Positions 8,114 through 17,445 of a DNA stretch of 64,000 nt are shown here, one piece after another. Within the stretch, counting starts at the first letter, position 1. Each line of letters begins with the position of its first letter. Under the pieces are notes generated by a model, which made no database searches, was not told the origin of the DNA, and saw only the letters and a program-made list of their open reading frames with translations. Origin of the DNA: Tomitella biformata AHU 1821 (lineage in GTDB: Bacteria; Actinomycetota; Actinomycetes; Mycobacteriales; Mycobacteriaceae); contig NZ_BAVQ01000036.1 of NCBI RefSeq assembly GCF_000524475.1, positions 1 to 64,000 on the forward strand, given 5' to 3'. Made by a program: the position numbers and the translations under genes.

Positions 8114-9562
8114 TCACAACTCCCCGTAGCGGGCAAGCGCGACCCGGCGTTCCTCTCCGTGGTCCACGATCGGGCGTGGGTACCCGCCGGCTGGACTCGT
8201 GCTGTGCCGGGACGCGGACGCGGTGAACAGATCCTCCGCGACCAGGGCCTCCCACGGCCGGTGCACTGCCTTGCCCGGGATCCCGCGCAGCTCCGGCACC
8301 CACCGCCGCACATACTCGCCGGTGGGGTCGAACCGTTCGCCCTGGGCGGTGGGGTTGAACACCCGGAAGTAGGGGGCGGCGTCCGTGCCGCAGCCGGCGG
8401 TCCACTGCCAGCCGTGCTGGTTCGAGGCGAGATCGCCGTCCACCAGGTGGGCCATGAAATGGCGGGCCCCGCGCCACCACGGCAGGTGGAGATCCTTGGT
8501 GAGGAACGAGGCGGTGATCATCCGGACGCGGTTGTGCATCCAGCCCTCGGCGAGCAGTTGCCGCATGCCCGCGTCCACTATCGGGTAGCCGGTGCGGCCG
8601 GTGCGCCACGCCTCGAAGGCCCGGTCGGCGTCGGGGCCGGTGTCGTGGCGGAGGAGGTCGAACTTGGCGTTGTAGTTGCGACGGGCGGTCTCGGGGCGGT
8701 GGTGGAGCACGTCGGCGTAGAAGTCCCGCCAGGCCAGCTCGCTGCGGAAGGTGTTCGCGCCGGGGTCGGTGCGGCCCCGCAGATCGTGCAGCACCGTGCG
8801 GGGGTGGATGCAGCCGAACTTCAGGTGGGGGGACAGCCGGGAGGTGGTGTCGAGGTCTGGGCGGTCGCGGTCGGGGTCGTAGCGGTCCAGATCGCCGTGC
8901 GGCTCGCCGCGGAACTGACGCCACCGGCGCAGGGCGGCCGCCTCGCCGGGCTCGGGGAGCGCCGCGGCATCGCTGGCAGCGGGTGCGCCGGTCATCGCCC
9001 GCGCCGCGTCCTCGACGCTGATCCGGCCGGGCAGGGCCGTGGGGTCGAGCCAGTCGAGGGTGCCGGCGTCGGTGCGCGCAGGGGTGTGCCAGCCGTGCTC
9101 GAGCCACGCGCGCCGAAACGGCGTGAACACCTTGTACGGGCCACCGGACTTGGTGTGGATGCGGCCGGGGGAGACGGCGTACGGAGAGCCTGTGCGGATC
9201 AGCGGCGCCGGGGGTCCGGCGGCGGCGAGCGCGGATTCGACCGCGGCGTCGCGGCGCGCGCCATAGGGGCCAAAATCCGCGCTCACGTGCACCGCGCCCG
9301 CCTGGACCGTCGTCACCAGGTTGGGGAGCACGCGGGCGGGGTCGCCGCGCAGGAGGAGGAGTCGGCCGCCGAGGTCCGAGTCGAGCGCGCGCAGGCAGCC
9401 GGCGAGGAAGGCGATGCGGGGCGTCCCCGCGGGGCCCAGGAGCGCGTCGTCGAGCACGAACACGGCGAGGGCGTTCCGCGTGTGGTCCGCCGCCGCGAGG
9501 AGGGAGGGGAGGTCGGCAACGCGCAGATCGCGGCGGAACCAGATGATGGCGGGGGCGGTCAT
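8114..9562 (-). CDS. phrB: Deoxyribodipyrimidine photolyase (cryptochrome/photolyase family)
   Basis: The 482-aa product begins with the photolyase N-terminal pattern I-I-W-F-R-R-D-L-R-V-A-D. It contains the FAD-binding core: S-R-L-S-P-H-L-K-F-G-C-I-H-P near 235, W-R-D-F-Y near 275, G-Y-P-I-V-D-A-G-M-R-Q-L near 325, N-R-V-R-M-I-T-A-S-F-L-T-K-D-L near 345, and the D-x-A/x-N-x-G-x-W-Q-W element near 385. It should use blue light to split cyclobutane pyrimidine dimers. Length is normal for class I CPD photolyases. The ATG at 9562 is preferred over an in-frame GTG two codons upstream. It converges with the fusion SDR gene, with 16 nt between stops. Confidence 0.93.
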   Translation of the reverse strand: MTAPAIIWFRRDLRVADLPSLLAAADHTRNALAVFVLDDALLGPAGTPRIAFLAGCLRALDSDLGGRLLLLRGDPARVLPNLVTTVQAGAVHVSADFGPYGARRDAAVESALAAAGPPAPLIRTGSPYAVSPGRIHTKSGGPYKVFTPFRRAWLEHGWHTPARTDAGTLDWLDPTALPGRISVEDAARAMTGAPAASDAAALPEPGEAAALRRWRQFRGEPHGDLDRYDPDRDRPDLDTTSRLSPHLKFGCIHPRTVLHDLRGRTDPGANTFRSELAWRDFYADVLHHRPETARRNYNAKFDLLRHDTGPDADRAFEAWRTGRTGYPIVDAGMRQLLAEGWMHNRVRMITASFLTKDLHLPWWRGARHFMAHLVDGDLASNQHGWQWTAGCGTDAAPYFRVFNPTAQGERFDPTGEYVRRWVPELRGIPGKAVHRPWEALVAEDLFTASASRHSTSPAGGYPRPIVDHGEERRVALARYGEL

Positions 9563-9737
9563 CGCCACGACGTGGCGGCCGGCGGGGTGATCGCGATCTG
9601 GTCGGTGCGATACGCGAGTCCTGTATGGGCGTCTGTCATGTCAATCTCCATATTGCACCGGGCCGCGAGAAGACGCAGCGGCGAGGCCGGCCGTTGCCGA
9701 CGATGGCTGCGGGACCTGCGGCTCCTGCAGATACGAG

Positions 9738-9770
9738 GAAACCCCGGCCTGCGTTTCCGCTAGCCGGGGT
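9738..9770 (-). terminator. Intrinsic terminator of tRNA-Pro
   Basis: On the minus strand CCCCGGC and GCCGGGG form a 7-bp stem (9763-9769 with 9742-9748), followed by TTTCCT. It lies about 25 nt past the tRNA 3' end, so it fits a monocistronic tRNA transcript. Confidence 0.7.
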
Positions 9771-9794
9771 CTCGACTGCTTCTCAACCAAAGCG

Positions 9795-9868
<74 letters not shown>

Positions 9869-9941
9869 TTTTGATCAATTAGCTGATCCTTATTGCAGTC
9901 TGATCTCATGGCTATTGCCGGTCGATCGAACCTCGCTGAGT

Positions 9942-10904
9942 CTAACGCACACCAGCCTCAAAACGCGAAACGCCCTTAGTCTCGAGGGTGCGGACGGTAT
10001 CGGATTTGACCGGGACCAGTGTCAATAGTGTTGCCTCGGGCGGGCAGAGGAAGCGCGCCGGCGCGTACGGGGAGGTGCCCAGGCCCGCCGAAACATGCAG
10101 CCGCATGTGCGCGCCCCAGCGTGACGGGCCCTTGACACGGGAGCGGTCGATACCGCAGTTGGTCACCAGCGCCCCATAGAGCGGCAGGCACAGCTGCCCG
10201 CCATGGGTGTGCCCGGCCAGTGCCAAGTCGTAGCCGTCCGCGGCGAACTTGTCGAGGATGCTGGGCTCGGGCGCGTGTGTGAGCGCGATGCGCAGATCTG
10301 CCTCGGGGTTTGCGGGGCCGGCGATGGTGTCGTAGCGGTCGCGTTTGAGGTGCGGATCGTCTACCCCCGCCGCGCTGATGCGCACGCCGCCCACCCGGAG
10401 TTCGCGGCGATTGTGGGTGGTGTCGAGCCAGCCACGCTCATTGAACGCCGCGCGGAGGTCCTTCCACGGCAGCGGCTCGCCGGCGACCCGCTTATGGTTC
10501 TTGTCGAAGTACTTGAGGGGGTTCTTGGGCAGCGGACCGAAGTAGTCGTTGCTGCCGAAGATGAACAGCCCCGGCCGGGCGAGCAGCCCGCCGAGCGCCT
10601 GCACCACCGCGGGCACGGCCTTCGGGTGCGCCAGATTGTCGCCGGTGTTGATCACCAGATCCGGCTCTAGTCGGTCCAGCTCGCGGATCCAGTCCTGCTT
10701 CAGCTTCTGGTTCGGCATCATGTGCAGGTCGCTAATGTGCAGCACGCGCAGCGTGGCGGAGCCGGGGGCCAGCACCTCCATGGTCTGGGTGCGCAAGGTG
10801 AACGCGTTCCGCTCGATGAGGGTGGCGTAGCCGAGGGCAAGCGCTCCAGCGCCGGCTACCGCGGTTGCCGCAGTGGTCCAGGGGTGGCGCAACAGTTTTG
10901 ACAC
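9942..10904 (-). CDS. Membrane-anchored metallophosphoesterase
   Basis: The 320-aa protein has an N-terminal hydrophobic segment (about residues 12-30) and a calcineurin-like phosphoesterase domain: I-S-D-L-H-M at about 56-61, N-T-G-D-N at about 88, G-S-N-D-Y-F (in place of the usual GNHD), and A-G-H-T-H-G-G-Q-L near 232. These supply the dinuclear metal site. It matches the Rv3683-type gene next to ponA2 in mycobacteria. The substrate is unknown. The GNHD His is replaced by Asp in G-S-N-D, a variation seen in YkuE-type members, so activity may be altered but not necessarily lost. Confidence 0.85.
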   Translation of the reverse strand: MSKLLRHPWTTAATAVAGAGALALGYATLIERNAFTLRTQTMEVLAPGSATLRVLHISDLHMMPNQKLKQDWIRELDRLEPDLVINTGDNLAHPKAVPAVVQALGGLLARPGLFIFGSNDYFGPLPKNPLKYFDKNHKRVAGEPLPWKDLRAAFNERGWLDTTHNRRELRVGGVRISAAGVDDPHLKRDRYDTIAGPANPEADLRIALTHAPEPSILDKFAADGYDLALAGHTHGGQLCLPLYGALVTNCGIDRSRVKGPSRWGAHMRLHVSAGLGTSPYAPARFLCPPEATLLTLVPVKSDTVRTLETKGVSRFEAGVR

Positions 10905-10986
10905 GTAGACCAGGATACGTCAACACGCAGGGAGAAGGGCGTTCCTGGGTCGGTTGCCGGGCCAAGGGGGCGTAGCGTTTACGGCT

Positions 10987-11457
10987 ATGACGGATGCGAA
11001 AGCCAGGCTCAGGAAAGATATGACCACCTCTATGAAGGCCCGCGACGCGCTGACGACCGGCACGCTGCGCATGCTGCTGGCAGCGGTGCAGGCGGAGGAG
11101 GTCGCCGGCAAGGTGGCCCGCGAGCTCAGCGACGAAGAGGTGCTCAAGGTGTTCGCCAAGGAGGCGAAGAAGCGGGCCGAGGCGGCGCAGCTATTCGACG
11201 ACGCCAGCCGCCCGGAACTCGCCGACAAGGAGCGCGCCGAGGGAGTGGTCATCGCCGCCTACCTGCCCGCGCCGCTCGATGACGACGCCGTCGCGGCGCT
11301 GGTGGCCGAGGCGATGGCGGAGGTCCAGGCGCAGACCGGCGAGGCTCCCGGCATGCGGCAGATGGGCCAGGTCATGAAGGCCGCGACCGCCCGCGCTGCC
11401 GGCGGCGCGGATGGCACGCGGATCTCGGCGATCGTGCGGGCGAAGCTCGCCGGCTAG
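10987..11457 (+). CDS. GatB/YqeY domain protein
   Basis: The 156-aa product matches the YqeY family: L-R-K-D-M-T-T-S-M-K-A-R-D near the start, T-L-R-M-L-L-A-A-V-Q, the D-E-E-V-L-K-V-F-A-K-E-A-K-K-R segment and the C-terminal G-Q-V-M-K-A-A-T-A-R. The family shares a domain with the GatB amidotransferase subunit and may bind tRNA; its role is not settled. The start is ATG 10987, because upstream codons to 10954 are not family-like. Its last four bases overlap the convergent ponA2 stop. Confidence 0.88.
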   Translation: MTDAKARLRKDMTTSMKARDALTTGTLRMLLAAVQAEEVAGKVARELSDEEVLKVFAKEAKKRAEAAQLFDDASRPELADKERAEGVVIAAYLPAPLDDDAVAALVAEAMAEVQAQTGEAPGMRQMGQVMKAATARAAGGADGTRISAIVRAKLAG

Positions 11458-13778
11458 TCGCCTGGGGGGGTGCCCGCCGGCGATGTCGGCTGCGCTCCCC
11501 GCGGGGGCTTCGGCTGGGAGCCGTCGCTGATGTTGATGGTTACCGTCGAGCCGGGCACCGCGGACCCCGAGGGCGTGGTGGAGACGACGGTGCCGCGACG
11601 GTCGCTGCCGGGGACGGTGGCCACCTTGACGGCAAAGCCGGCACCCTTGAGGCGGGTCGTCGCGGACTGCTCGGTCCGCCCGATCACGTCGGGGATGGCG
11701 GACTCCACCGCGCCGGCGACGAAGCGGGGATCGGCCGGGGGCAGTCCGTTCGCGGGGAACTGGCCGAGCAGCGCGCCGATGGCCTTGTACCAAGTGCGGG
11801 CTGGCTCCGTGCCGCCGTAGACGTTGCCCTCGGCGCAGGGGCGCAGCGGGCTGGAGCACACCGGGCCGGGCCGGGTGCCGTCGTTGTAGACGTAGGTGGA
11901 ACTGGCCAGCGACTCCGTGTAGCCGAGGAAGGCCGAGGACCGGAAGGTCTCCGTGGTGCCGGTCTTAGCGGACACGGGGGCCGTCCAGCCGGTTGACGCT
12001 GCGGCCGCGGCGGAGGTGCCGCCGCCGACGTGGTCCTGGCCCAGGCCGACAGACAGGGTGCGGGCGAGCCCGGGGTCCAGGACCTGCTCACACGCCTGCT
12101 GGGTGACCGCGACGGGCTTGCCGTTGCGGTCGGTGACCGAGTCGATGGGGCTGGGCGGGCACCACACGCCGTCCGACGCGAGGGTTGCCGCCACATTGGA
12201 CAACTCGAGCGCGTTGACCGGGGTGGGGCCGAGGGTGAACGAGCCGCGGTTCTCGTCCTTGACGATCTGGGCGAGGCTGCGCCCGTCGACGCCGGAGGTG
12301 TTGGGATGGTCCAGGGAACGCAGGCCGAGCTTGACCGCCATGTCGACGGTCGGTGAGACCCCGACGTCCTGGATCATCTTGACGAAAGGGGTGTTCGGGG
12401 ACGTGGCGAGCGCCTGCGTCAGCGTCATGGTGGGCGGATACGCGCCGACATTGCGGACACAGTACGAGTCGGCCGGGCAGCCGACGACGCCGCCGTGGCC
12501 CATGCCCTGCGCGGCGAAGAACGACGGCACGTCGAGCACGGTGTCGAGGCCCAGGCCCTGCTCCATCGCGACGGCCGTGGTGAAGACCTTGAAGATGGAG
12601 CCCGCGCCGTCGCCGACCATCGAGTACGGCTGCGGCTGCACAGTCTCGCCCTGGCTCACGTCAAGCCCGTAGGTGCGGCTGCTGGCCATGGCGAGGACCC
12701 GGTGCTCGGCCTGGCCAGGCTGGATCACGTTCATGACCATGGCGATGCCGTCGAGGCTGGCGGGGGCCTCGCTGGCGATGGCGCCCTTGGTGGCGTCCTG
12801 CACGGCCGGGTCGAGCGTCGTCTTGATGGTGTAGCCGCTGCGGTTGAGCTGCTGCGAGCTGAAGCCGGCGTCGGAGAGGTACTTGACCACGTAGTCGCAG
12901 AAGAAGCCGCGGTCGCCGGCGGCGATGCAGCCGCGGGGCAGCGACTGCGGCTCGGGCAGCACGCCCAGGGGCAGCAGCTTGGTCTCGGCCGCCTCTTGTG
13001 CGGTGATGGAGCTGCTGGTCACCATCGAGTCCAAGACGAGGTTGCGCCGGGCGGTGACCTCCTCCGGGTTGGTGAACGGGTTCAGCCGGGACGGGGACTG
13101 CACCATGCCGGCGAGCATCGCGGCCTGCGGCAGGTTGAGGTCCTTCGCGTCGATGCCGAAGTACGTGTTCGCGGCGTCCTGCACGCCGAAGCTGCTGTTG
13201 CCAAAGGGGACGAGGTTGAGATAGCGGGTGAGGATCTCGGTCTTCGACAGGGACTTGTCGAGGGTCAGAGCCATCCGGATCTCGCGCATCTTGCGTGCGG
13301 CGGTGGTCTCGACGGCGGCCCTGCGCTCCGCGTCCGTCTGCGCGACGACGAGGAGTTGATAGTTCTTGATGTACTGCTGGTCGATGGTCGACGCGCCCTG
13401 CTGGACCTCGCCGCTGCTGGTGTTCGTCAGGAACGCGCGCAGGGTGCCCTGCCAATCCACGCCCTTATGGGCGGTGAATCGGCGGTCCTCGATGGAGACC
13501 TGGGCCATCTTCATGTAGTTCGAGATTTCCTCGGTGGGTACCTCGAAGCGGCGCTGGTCGTAGAGCCAGGCGATGGGTGTCCCGTTGACGTCGGTGACGG
13601 TGGTGACCGCGGGCGCGTCGCCTTCCAGGACCTCGCCTGACGTCGAGTCCACAGCGTCGCTTGCCCGGTTGATGGCGATGCCGAGGCCGCCGAACACGGG
13701 GAACAGCACGCCAGAGAGCACTACGCCCGCGATGAGGCACAGTCCGATGAACTTCCAGATGGTCTTTCCAGGTGGCAC
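11454..13778 (-). CDS. ponA2: Bifunctional class A penicillin-binding protein PonA2
   Basis: The 774-aa peptidoglycan synthase has an N-terminal membrane anchor (about residues 5-30), a GT51 transglycosylase domain (V-S-I-E-D-R-R-F near 105), a transpeptidase domain with S-I-F-K, S-P-N and K-T-G-T, and one C-terminal PASTA domain (V-I-G-R-T-E-Q-S-A-T-T-R-L). The tail is Pro-rich. It should polymerise and cross-link peptidoglycan outside the membrane. The open frame starts at a TTG at 13808; I prefer the GTG at 13778 because it gives a short cytoplasmic start before the anchor like mycobacterial PonA2. It is divergent from whiB4, as in mycobacteria. Confidence 0.92.
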   Translation of the reverse strand: MPPGKTIWKFIGLCLIAGVVLSGVLFPVFGGLGIAINRASDAVDSTSGEVLEGDAPAVTTVTDVNGTPIAWLYDQRRFEVPTEEISNYMKMAQVSIEDRRFTAHKGVDWQGTLRAFLTNTSSGEVQQGASTIDQQYIKNYQLLVVAQTDAERRAAVETTAARKMREIRMALTLDKSLSKTEILTRYLNLVPFGNSSFGVQDAANTYFGIDAKDLNLPQAAMLAGMVQSPSRLNPFTNPEEVTARRNLVLDSMVTSSSITAQEAAETKLLPLGVLPEPQSLPRGCIAAGDRGFFCDYVVKYLSDAGFSSQQLNRSGYTIKTTLDPAVQDATKGAIASEAPASLDGIAMVMNVIQPGQAEHRVLAMASSRTYGLDVSQGETVQPQPYSMVGDGAGSIFKVFTTAVAMEQGLGLDTVLDVPSFFAAQGMGHGGVVGCPADSYCVRNVGAYPPTMTLTQALATSPNTPFVKMIQDVGVSPTVDMAVKLGLRSLDHPNTSGVDGRSLAQIVKDENRGSFTLGPTPVNALELSNVAATLASDGVWCPPSPIDSVTDRNGKPVAVTQQACEQVLDPGLARTLSVGLGQDHVGGGTSAAAAASTGWTAPVSAKTGTTETFRSSAFLGYTESLASSTYVYNDGTRPGPVCSSPLRPCAEGNVYGGTEPARTWYKAIGALLGQFPANGLPPADPRFVAGAVESAIPDVIGRTEQSATTRLKGAGFAVKVATVPGSDRRGTVVSTTPSGSAVPGSTVTINISDGSQPKPPRGAQPTSPAGTPPGD

Positions 13779-13946
13779 GAAGCACAGACTACGCAGGCGC
13801 AGCGGCAAAGGCGCGTTGCGGCAGGGAAGCGCGGGCGGTGTCGACCCGGTTTCGACCCTACTTTTAGTGGCATAGGACGGAAGTTCAGGACGTAATCGAC
13901 CCCCGGTCTTGCGGCGGGGTGTTCAGTCGCCTAAGTTATTAATCAG

Positions 13947-13962
13947 TGTGATCCAGTTAACA
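13947..13962. promoter_or_regulatory. Candidate CRP-like site upstream of whiB4
   Basis: TGTGATCCAGTTAACA resembles the CRP operator TGTGA-N6-TCACA: the left half is exact and the right half differs at one base. It lies in the whiB4/ponA2 divergent region of a genome that encodes a CRP. A single match of this quality can arise by chance. Confidence 0.35.
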
Positions 13963-14087
13963 AGAAGCCGATAATGTGATGTATCTCCGCGAAGTGTGTT
14001 TCCCGGTGTGTAGTGATCGGGACGTTCGTACATCACGGTCGGCTGGTACTCCGCGGATGCGGAGTCCCTCGTGAAAGGGCAGGCTGC

Positions 14088-14516
14088 ATGCGCGTAACGG
14101 TCAAGCAGGCATCGTCCGGACTAGTCGCCAACAGTAATGACGGCAATAATCAGATTGGCGAGACCAACGTGATTCAAGGGGCGGGGCCGACGAAATTGCG
14201 TCGGGTGGGTGTGCCGGCCTTTTCAGTGGACAGCTCGGAGGCGCGACTGGCCTGGGCCTCCCAGGCGACGTGCCGCAGCATCGATCCGGACGAGCTATTC
14301 GTTCGGGGCGCCGCCCAGCGCAAGGCCGCGAACATCTGCCGGCACTGCCCGGTGATGATGGAGTGCGCGGCAGACGCGCTGGACAACAAGGTGGAGTTTG
14401 GGGTGTGGGGCGGCCTGACCGAGCGGCAGCGCCGAGCCCTGCTCAAACAGCATCCCGATGTGACGTCGTGGGGCGAGTTCTTCGAGGCGCATCGACGTCG
14501 TCAAGCGGCGGGCTGA
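14088..14516 (+). CDS. whiB4: WhiB-family iron-sulfur regulator (WhiB4-like)
   Basis: The 142-aa protein has the four WhiB cysteines: C in Q-A-T-C-R, then C-R-H-C (C-x2-C) and C after five residues in M-M-E-C. These bind a [4Fe-4S] cluster. The G-V-W-G-G turn and a basic C-terminus (R-R-R-Q) for DNA or sigma-factor contacts follow. Position between ponA2 and the ArsA-like pair identifies it as the WhiB4 orthologue, a redox/oxygen-sensing regulator in mycobacteria. ATG 14088 has AAAGGG 8 nt upstream. The roughly 55-residue N-terminal arm before the first Cys is poorly conserved in appearance. A CRP-like site lies upstream. Confidence 0.92.
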   Translation: MRVTVKQASSGLVANSNDGNNQIGETNVIQGAGPTKLRRVGVPAFSVDSSEARLAWASQATCRSIDPDELFVRGAAQRKAANICRHCPVMMECAADALDNKVEFGVWGGLTERQRRALLKQHPDVTSWGEFFEAHRRRQAAG

Positions 14517-14547
14517 CGGCTTCACGGACAGCCCTCCGCGAAAGCGG

Positions 14548-15678
14548 CTAGGCCTGGCTGGCCGGCACCAGCTGGTCACCGATGGCACGGAGGGCTTGCA
14601 GGTCGGAGACTTCGAACGGCAGCGACGGCACGCCGAGGATCGGCACGCTGGGGTGTGCGCCGCGGAAGCGGCTGAGCAGCCGGATCTCCCGCTTCGCCGT
14701 CGCCGCTCGCTCCGCGTGGATACGCAGCACTGCTGCGGAGAGCGGCTGGTCTGCGGTCTCCTCGGCCCTCTCTTCGAGGTCCTCCGCCGCAGATAGGGCC
14801 CGTTCGGCGGGCAGCTGCGAGAGCATCGGATGGGTGCGGTTGAGCACCAGGCCGGCCAGCGGCATGTTCTCGGTGGTGAGGCGCTCGACGAAGAACGCGG
14901 CCTCGCGCAGCGCGTCCGGCTCAGCGGCCGAGATCACCAGGAACTCGGTGCCCGGCTGGCGCAGCAGCTCATAGGTGCGGTTCGCGCGCTCGCGGAAACC
15001 GCCGAACATCTCCTCGAAGGACTGCACGAACATCGACGCGTCGGACAGCATGGAGCTGCCCACCACCGTCGAGACGGCCTTCATCCCGAGCCCGACGGCA
15101 CCGGTGACAAGCCTGCGCAGCCCACGGCCGGGGGCCATGAACATGCGGATCATGCGCCCGTCCAGGAACGCGCCCAGGCGCTGCGGGGCATCGAGGAAAT
15201 CCAGCGCGTTGCGCGAGGGCGGGGTGTCCACGACGACAAGGTCCCACTCGGCCTCGCCGACCAACTGGCCGAGCTTTTCCATCGCCATGTACTCCTGCGT
15301 GCCAGCGAAGGAGGACGCGACAGTCTGGTAGAACGGGTTCCCCAGGATCTCCTGCGCGCGGTCGGGGGCCGCATACTCGATGACCATGTCGTCGAACGTC
15401 CCGCGCATGTCCAGCATCATCGCGTGGAGCTGGCCGCCGGACGTGTTGTCCGGCAGCGGCACCGGCTGTGGAGTGTTGTTGAGCTCCTCGACTCCCAGCG
15501 ACTGGGCGAGGCGCCGGGCGGGGTCGATCGTCAGGACCACGACAGAGCGGCCCAGCTCGGCCGCGCGCAGGGCCAGCGCTGCGGCGGTGGTCGTCTTGCC
15601 GACGCCGCCGGCGCCGCAGCACACGACCACGCGGGTCACAGGGTTCGCCAGGATGGCGCCCACATCGATGGTGCTCAT
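14548..15678 (-). CDS. ArsA/GET3-like anion-transporting ATPase (Rv3680-like)
   Basis: The 376-aa SIMIBI ATPase has a deviant Walker A (G-A-G-G-V-G-K-T-T) at about 23-31, switch-type D-P-A-R-R near 53, and V-V-V-D-T-P-P-S near 150. It overlaps the partner ATPase by four bases (ATGA-type). In M. tuberculosis the equivalent Rv3679-Rv3680 pair forms a heterocomplex affecting glycerol and glycolytic intermediate handling, related to Get3 rather than to arsenite export. No arsB or other ars gene is present here, so an arsenic role is unlikely. It lies directly downstream of and convergent with whiB4. Confidence 0.9.
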   Translation of the reverse strand: MSTIDVGAILANPVTRVVVCCGAGGVGKTTTAAALALRAAELGRSVVVLTIDPARRLAQSLGVEELNNTPQPVPLPDNTSGGQLHAMMLDMRGTFDDMVIEYAAPDRAQEILGNPFYQTVASSFAGTQEYMAMEKLGQLVGEAEWDLVVVDTPPSRNALDFLDAPQRLGAFLDGRMIRMFMAPGRGLRRLVTGAVGLGMKAVSTVVGSSMLSDASMFVQSFEEMFGGFRERANRTYELLRQPGTEFLVISAAEPDALREAAFFVERLTTENMPLAGLVLNRTHPMLSQLPAERALSAAEDLEERAEETADQPLSAAVLRIHAERAATAKREIRLLSRFRGAHPSVPILGVPSLPFEVSDLQALRAIGDQLVPASQA

Positions 15679-16706
15679 CGCACGCCCTGCCCGGCCAGCT
15701 TGTCGGCCAACTCGTAGATTCCGCCGAGGTCGACGCCATCGGACAGCTGCGGCAATTCCAGTTGTGTCACGTCGAGCGCGCTGAGCTCCTCGGCGCTCAC
15801 GCGCTGCGCCTGGCAGCGGATGGCGTGCTCGATGGTCTCGGTCAGCAGCCCGGCGAAGTCGTCCTCGTCGACCTTGAGCCCCACCGCGGCGAAGTCAGCG
15901 CGCAGCGCGGCGGCGTCGACGCGGCCCTGCGCCGCCTCGGCGAGGGTGTCCTCGGCGAGGTAGGTGGACTCCGTGCGGTTCACGATGACGGTGCCCGGGC
16001 GCAGATCCAGGCCGGTCAGCTCTGCGACGGCGTCCAGGCTCTCCTGCACGGGCAGCGCCTCCAACAGTGTCACGAGGTGCACCATCGTGTCCGGGGAGTG
16101 CAGCAGGTTGATCACGCCCTCGGACTGCGAGCGGATGGGGCCGCCCTTCGCGAGGTCGGCCATCGCCTTGGTCACGTCCAGGAAGCTGCCGATGCGGCCG
16201 GTGGGGGGCGAGTCGACGACGATGGCGTCGTAGACATAACGGCCCGCCTTATCTCTACGTACTGCGGCCTCTTTGATCTTGCCGGTCAGCAGCACGTCCC
16301 GCAGGCCCGGCGCGAGCGTCGTCGCGAACTCCACGGCGCCGACCTTCTTCATCGCCTTGCCCGCGAAGCCGAGGTTGTAGAACATGTCGAGGTACTCCAG
16401 GAACGCTGCCTCGATGTCGATGGCGAGGGCGAAGACGCTGCCACCCTCGTCGGCGACCGCGACTTTCGTCTCCACGTACGGCAGCGGGGGCACGTCGAAG
16501 AGCTGCGCGATGCCCTGACGCTCCTCCACTTCGACGAGCAGGACCTTGCGGCCGCCCTTCGCGAGCGCGAGCGCTAATGCGGCGGCGACGGTGGACTTGC
16601 CGGTGCCGCCCTTGCCGGTGACGAAGTGCAGTCGGGCCTGCTGGGCCTGCGCCGGCCAGGCCGACGTGATGTCGGCGACCAATGAGCGTGGTTCGGTGGT
16701 GGACAC
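15675..16706 (-). CDS. ArsA/GET3-like anion-transporting ATPase (Rv3679-like)
   Basis: This 343-aa first gene of the pair has Walker [10 protein letters not shown] at about 31-39, a V-E-V-E-E-R-Q switch I region, and V-V-D-S-P-P-T-G-R near 165. Both canonical P-loop lysines are present, so it is probably active as an ATPase. Translation is coupled to the following gene through a 4-bp overlap, consistent with stoichiometric assembly of the two subunits. It is divergent from the DUF4177-RidA-MBL operon; the 91-bp gap must contain both promoters. Confidence 0.9.
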   Translation of the reverse strand: MSTTEPRSLVADITSAWPAQAQQARLHFVTGKGGTGKSTVAAALALALAKGGRKVLLVEVEERQGIAQLFDVPPLPYVETKVAVADEGGSVFALAIDIEAAFLEYLDMFYNLGFAGKAMKKVGAVEFATTLAPGLRDVLLTGKIKEAAVRRDKAGRYVYDAIVVDSPPTGRIGSFLDVTKAMADLAKGGPIRSQSEGVINLLHSPDTMVHLVTLLEALPVQESLDAVAELTGLDLRPGTVIVNRTESTYLAEDTLAEAAQGRVDAAALRADFAAVGLKVDEDDFAGLLTETIEHAIRCQAQRVSAEELSALDVTQLELPQLSDGVDLGGIYELADKLAGQGVR

Positions 16707-16797
16707 CGCCTGAGCCTATAAGCCCGCCCGAAGTTCCGTTGGGAATGGTGGCCCGTGCCACTTCTGCGCGTCGCCGCCGGGCGGCTAGGGTGACGGC

Positions 16798-16974
16798 ATG
16801 AGTGAATCAACGCAGGCAGGGCCAGTCCAGTGGGAGTACTTCGTCGCACCGCTCCTCATCCACAACCCCAAGGCGATCCTCGATAACTTCGGGATTGACG
16901 GCTGGGAACTCGTCTCGGTGCTCCCCGGCCCGACCGGGGAGCAGCACGTCGCGTACCTGAAGCGCCGCAAGTGA
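16798..16974 (+). CDS. Small DUF4177-like protein
   Basis: The 58-aa protein shows the W-E-Y-F-V start strand, a helix (A-I-L-D-N-F-G-I-D), G-W-E-L-V-S-V-L and the closing Y-L-K-R-R-K typical of DUF4177 proteins. Function is unknown. It heads an operon with ridA, overlapping it by four bases (GTGA). A similarly placed small ORF precedes the RidA gene in mycobacteria. The sequence G-W-E-L-V-S-V followed by a short Pro/Gly turn is the most diagnostic part. Confidence 0.85.
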   Translation: MSESTQAGPVQWEYFVAPLLIHNPKAILDNFGIDGWELVSVLPGPTGEQHVAYLKRRK

Positions 16975-17435
16975 GCGAGACCGGACCGGCGGCGCGCCTG
17001 GCCGAGCTCGGCCTGAGCCTGCCGCCGGTGGCGACGCCGTTGGCCAGCTACGTGCCCGCGGTGCGCAGCGGGTCGTGGGTGTTCACCTCCGGCCAGTTGC
17101 CGACCGTGGACGGGAAGCTGCTGCGCACGGGCAAGGTGGGCGCCGACGTGTCGCCGGAGGATGCGAAGGAGCTGGCGCAGGTGTGCGCGCTCAACGCCCT
17201 CGCGGCCATCGACGCCCTCGTCGGGCTGGACTCGATCACCCGGATCGTCAAGGTCGTCGGCTTCGTCGCGTCCGCGCCCGGCTTCGGCGGCCAGCCTGGC
17301 GTCGTCAACGGCGCGTCCGAGCTGCTCGGCGCGGTGTTCGGCGAGGCCGGCATCCACGCTCGCAGCGCTGTCGGCGTCTCGGACCTGCCAATCGACTCCC
17401 CGGTGGAGATCGAGCTGCAGGTCGAGGTCGGCTAG
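16971..17435 (+). CDS. RidA/YjgF/YER057c family protein
   Basis: The 154-aa product resembles RidA proteins that hydrolyse reactive enamine/imine intermediates, or relatives with altered sites. Visible motifs are G-S-W-V-F-T-S-G-Q-L-P near 35-45, G-K-V-G-A-D-V-S-P-E, C-A-L-N-A-L-A-A-I-D and the end P-V-E-I-E-L-Q-V-E-V. The catalytic Arg of classical RidA (in R-x-C/V near the C-terminus) is not obvious; the segment reads A-R-S-A-V-G-V, typical of the Rv3678c-like subgroup. GTG start at 16971 overlaps the preceding stop. The MBL gene follows 10 nt later. Confidence 0.88.
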   Translation: MSETGPAARLAELGLSLPPVATPLASYVPAVRSGSWVFTSGQLPTVDGKLLRTGKVGADVSPEDAKELAQVCALNALAAIDALVGLDSITRIVKVVGFVASAPGFGGQPGVVNGASELLGAVFGEAGIHARSAVGVSDLPIDSPVEIELQVEVG

Positions 17436-17445
17436 AGGAGTGGGA

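Noticed and set aside
7682-9763. 693-aa plus-strand open frame across the fusion SDR and photolyase genes
   Set aside because: It overlaps two genes with clear domains; its sequence is low-complexity antisense of the photolyase.
14548-16706. Arsenite export system
   Set aside because: The two ATPases resemble ArsA, but no arsB, arsC, arsR or arsD is present, and the whiB4-RidA context identifies the mycobacterial Rv3679/Rv3680-type complex.
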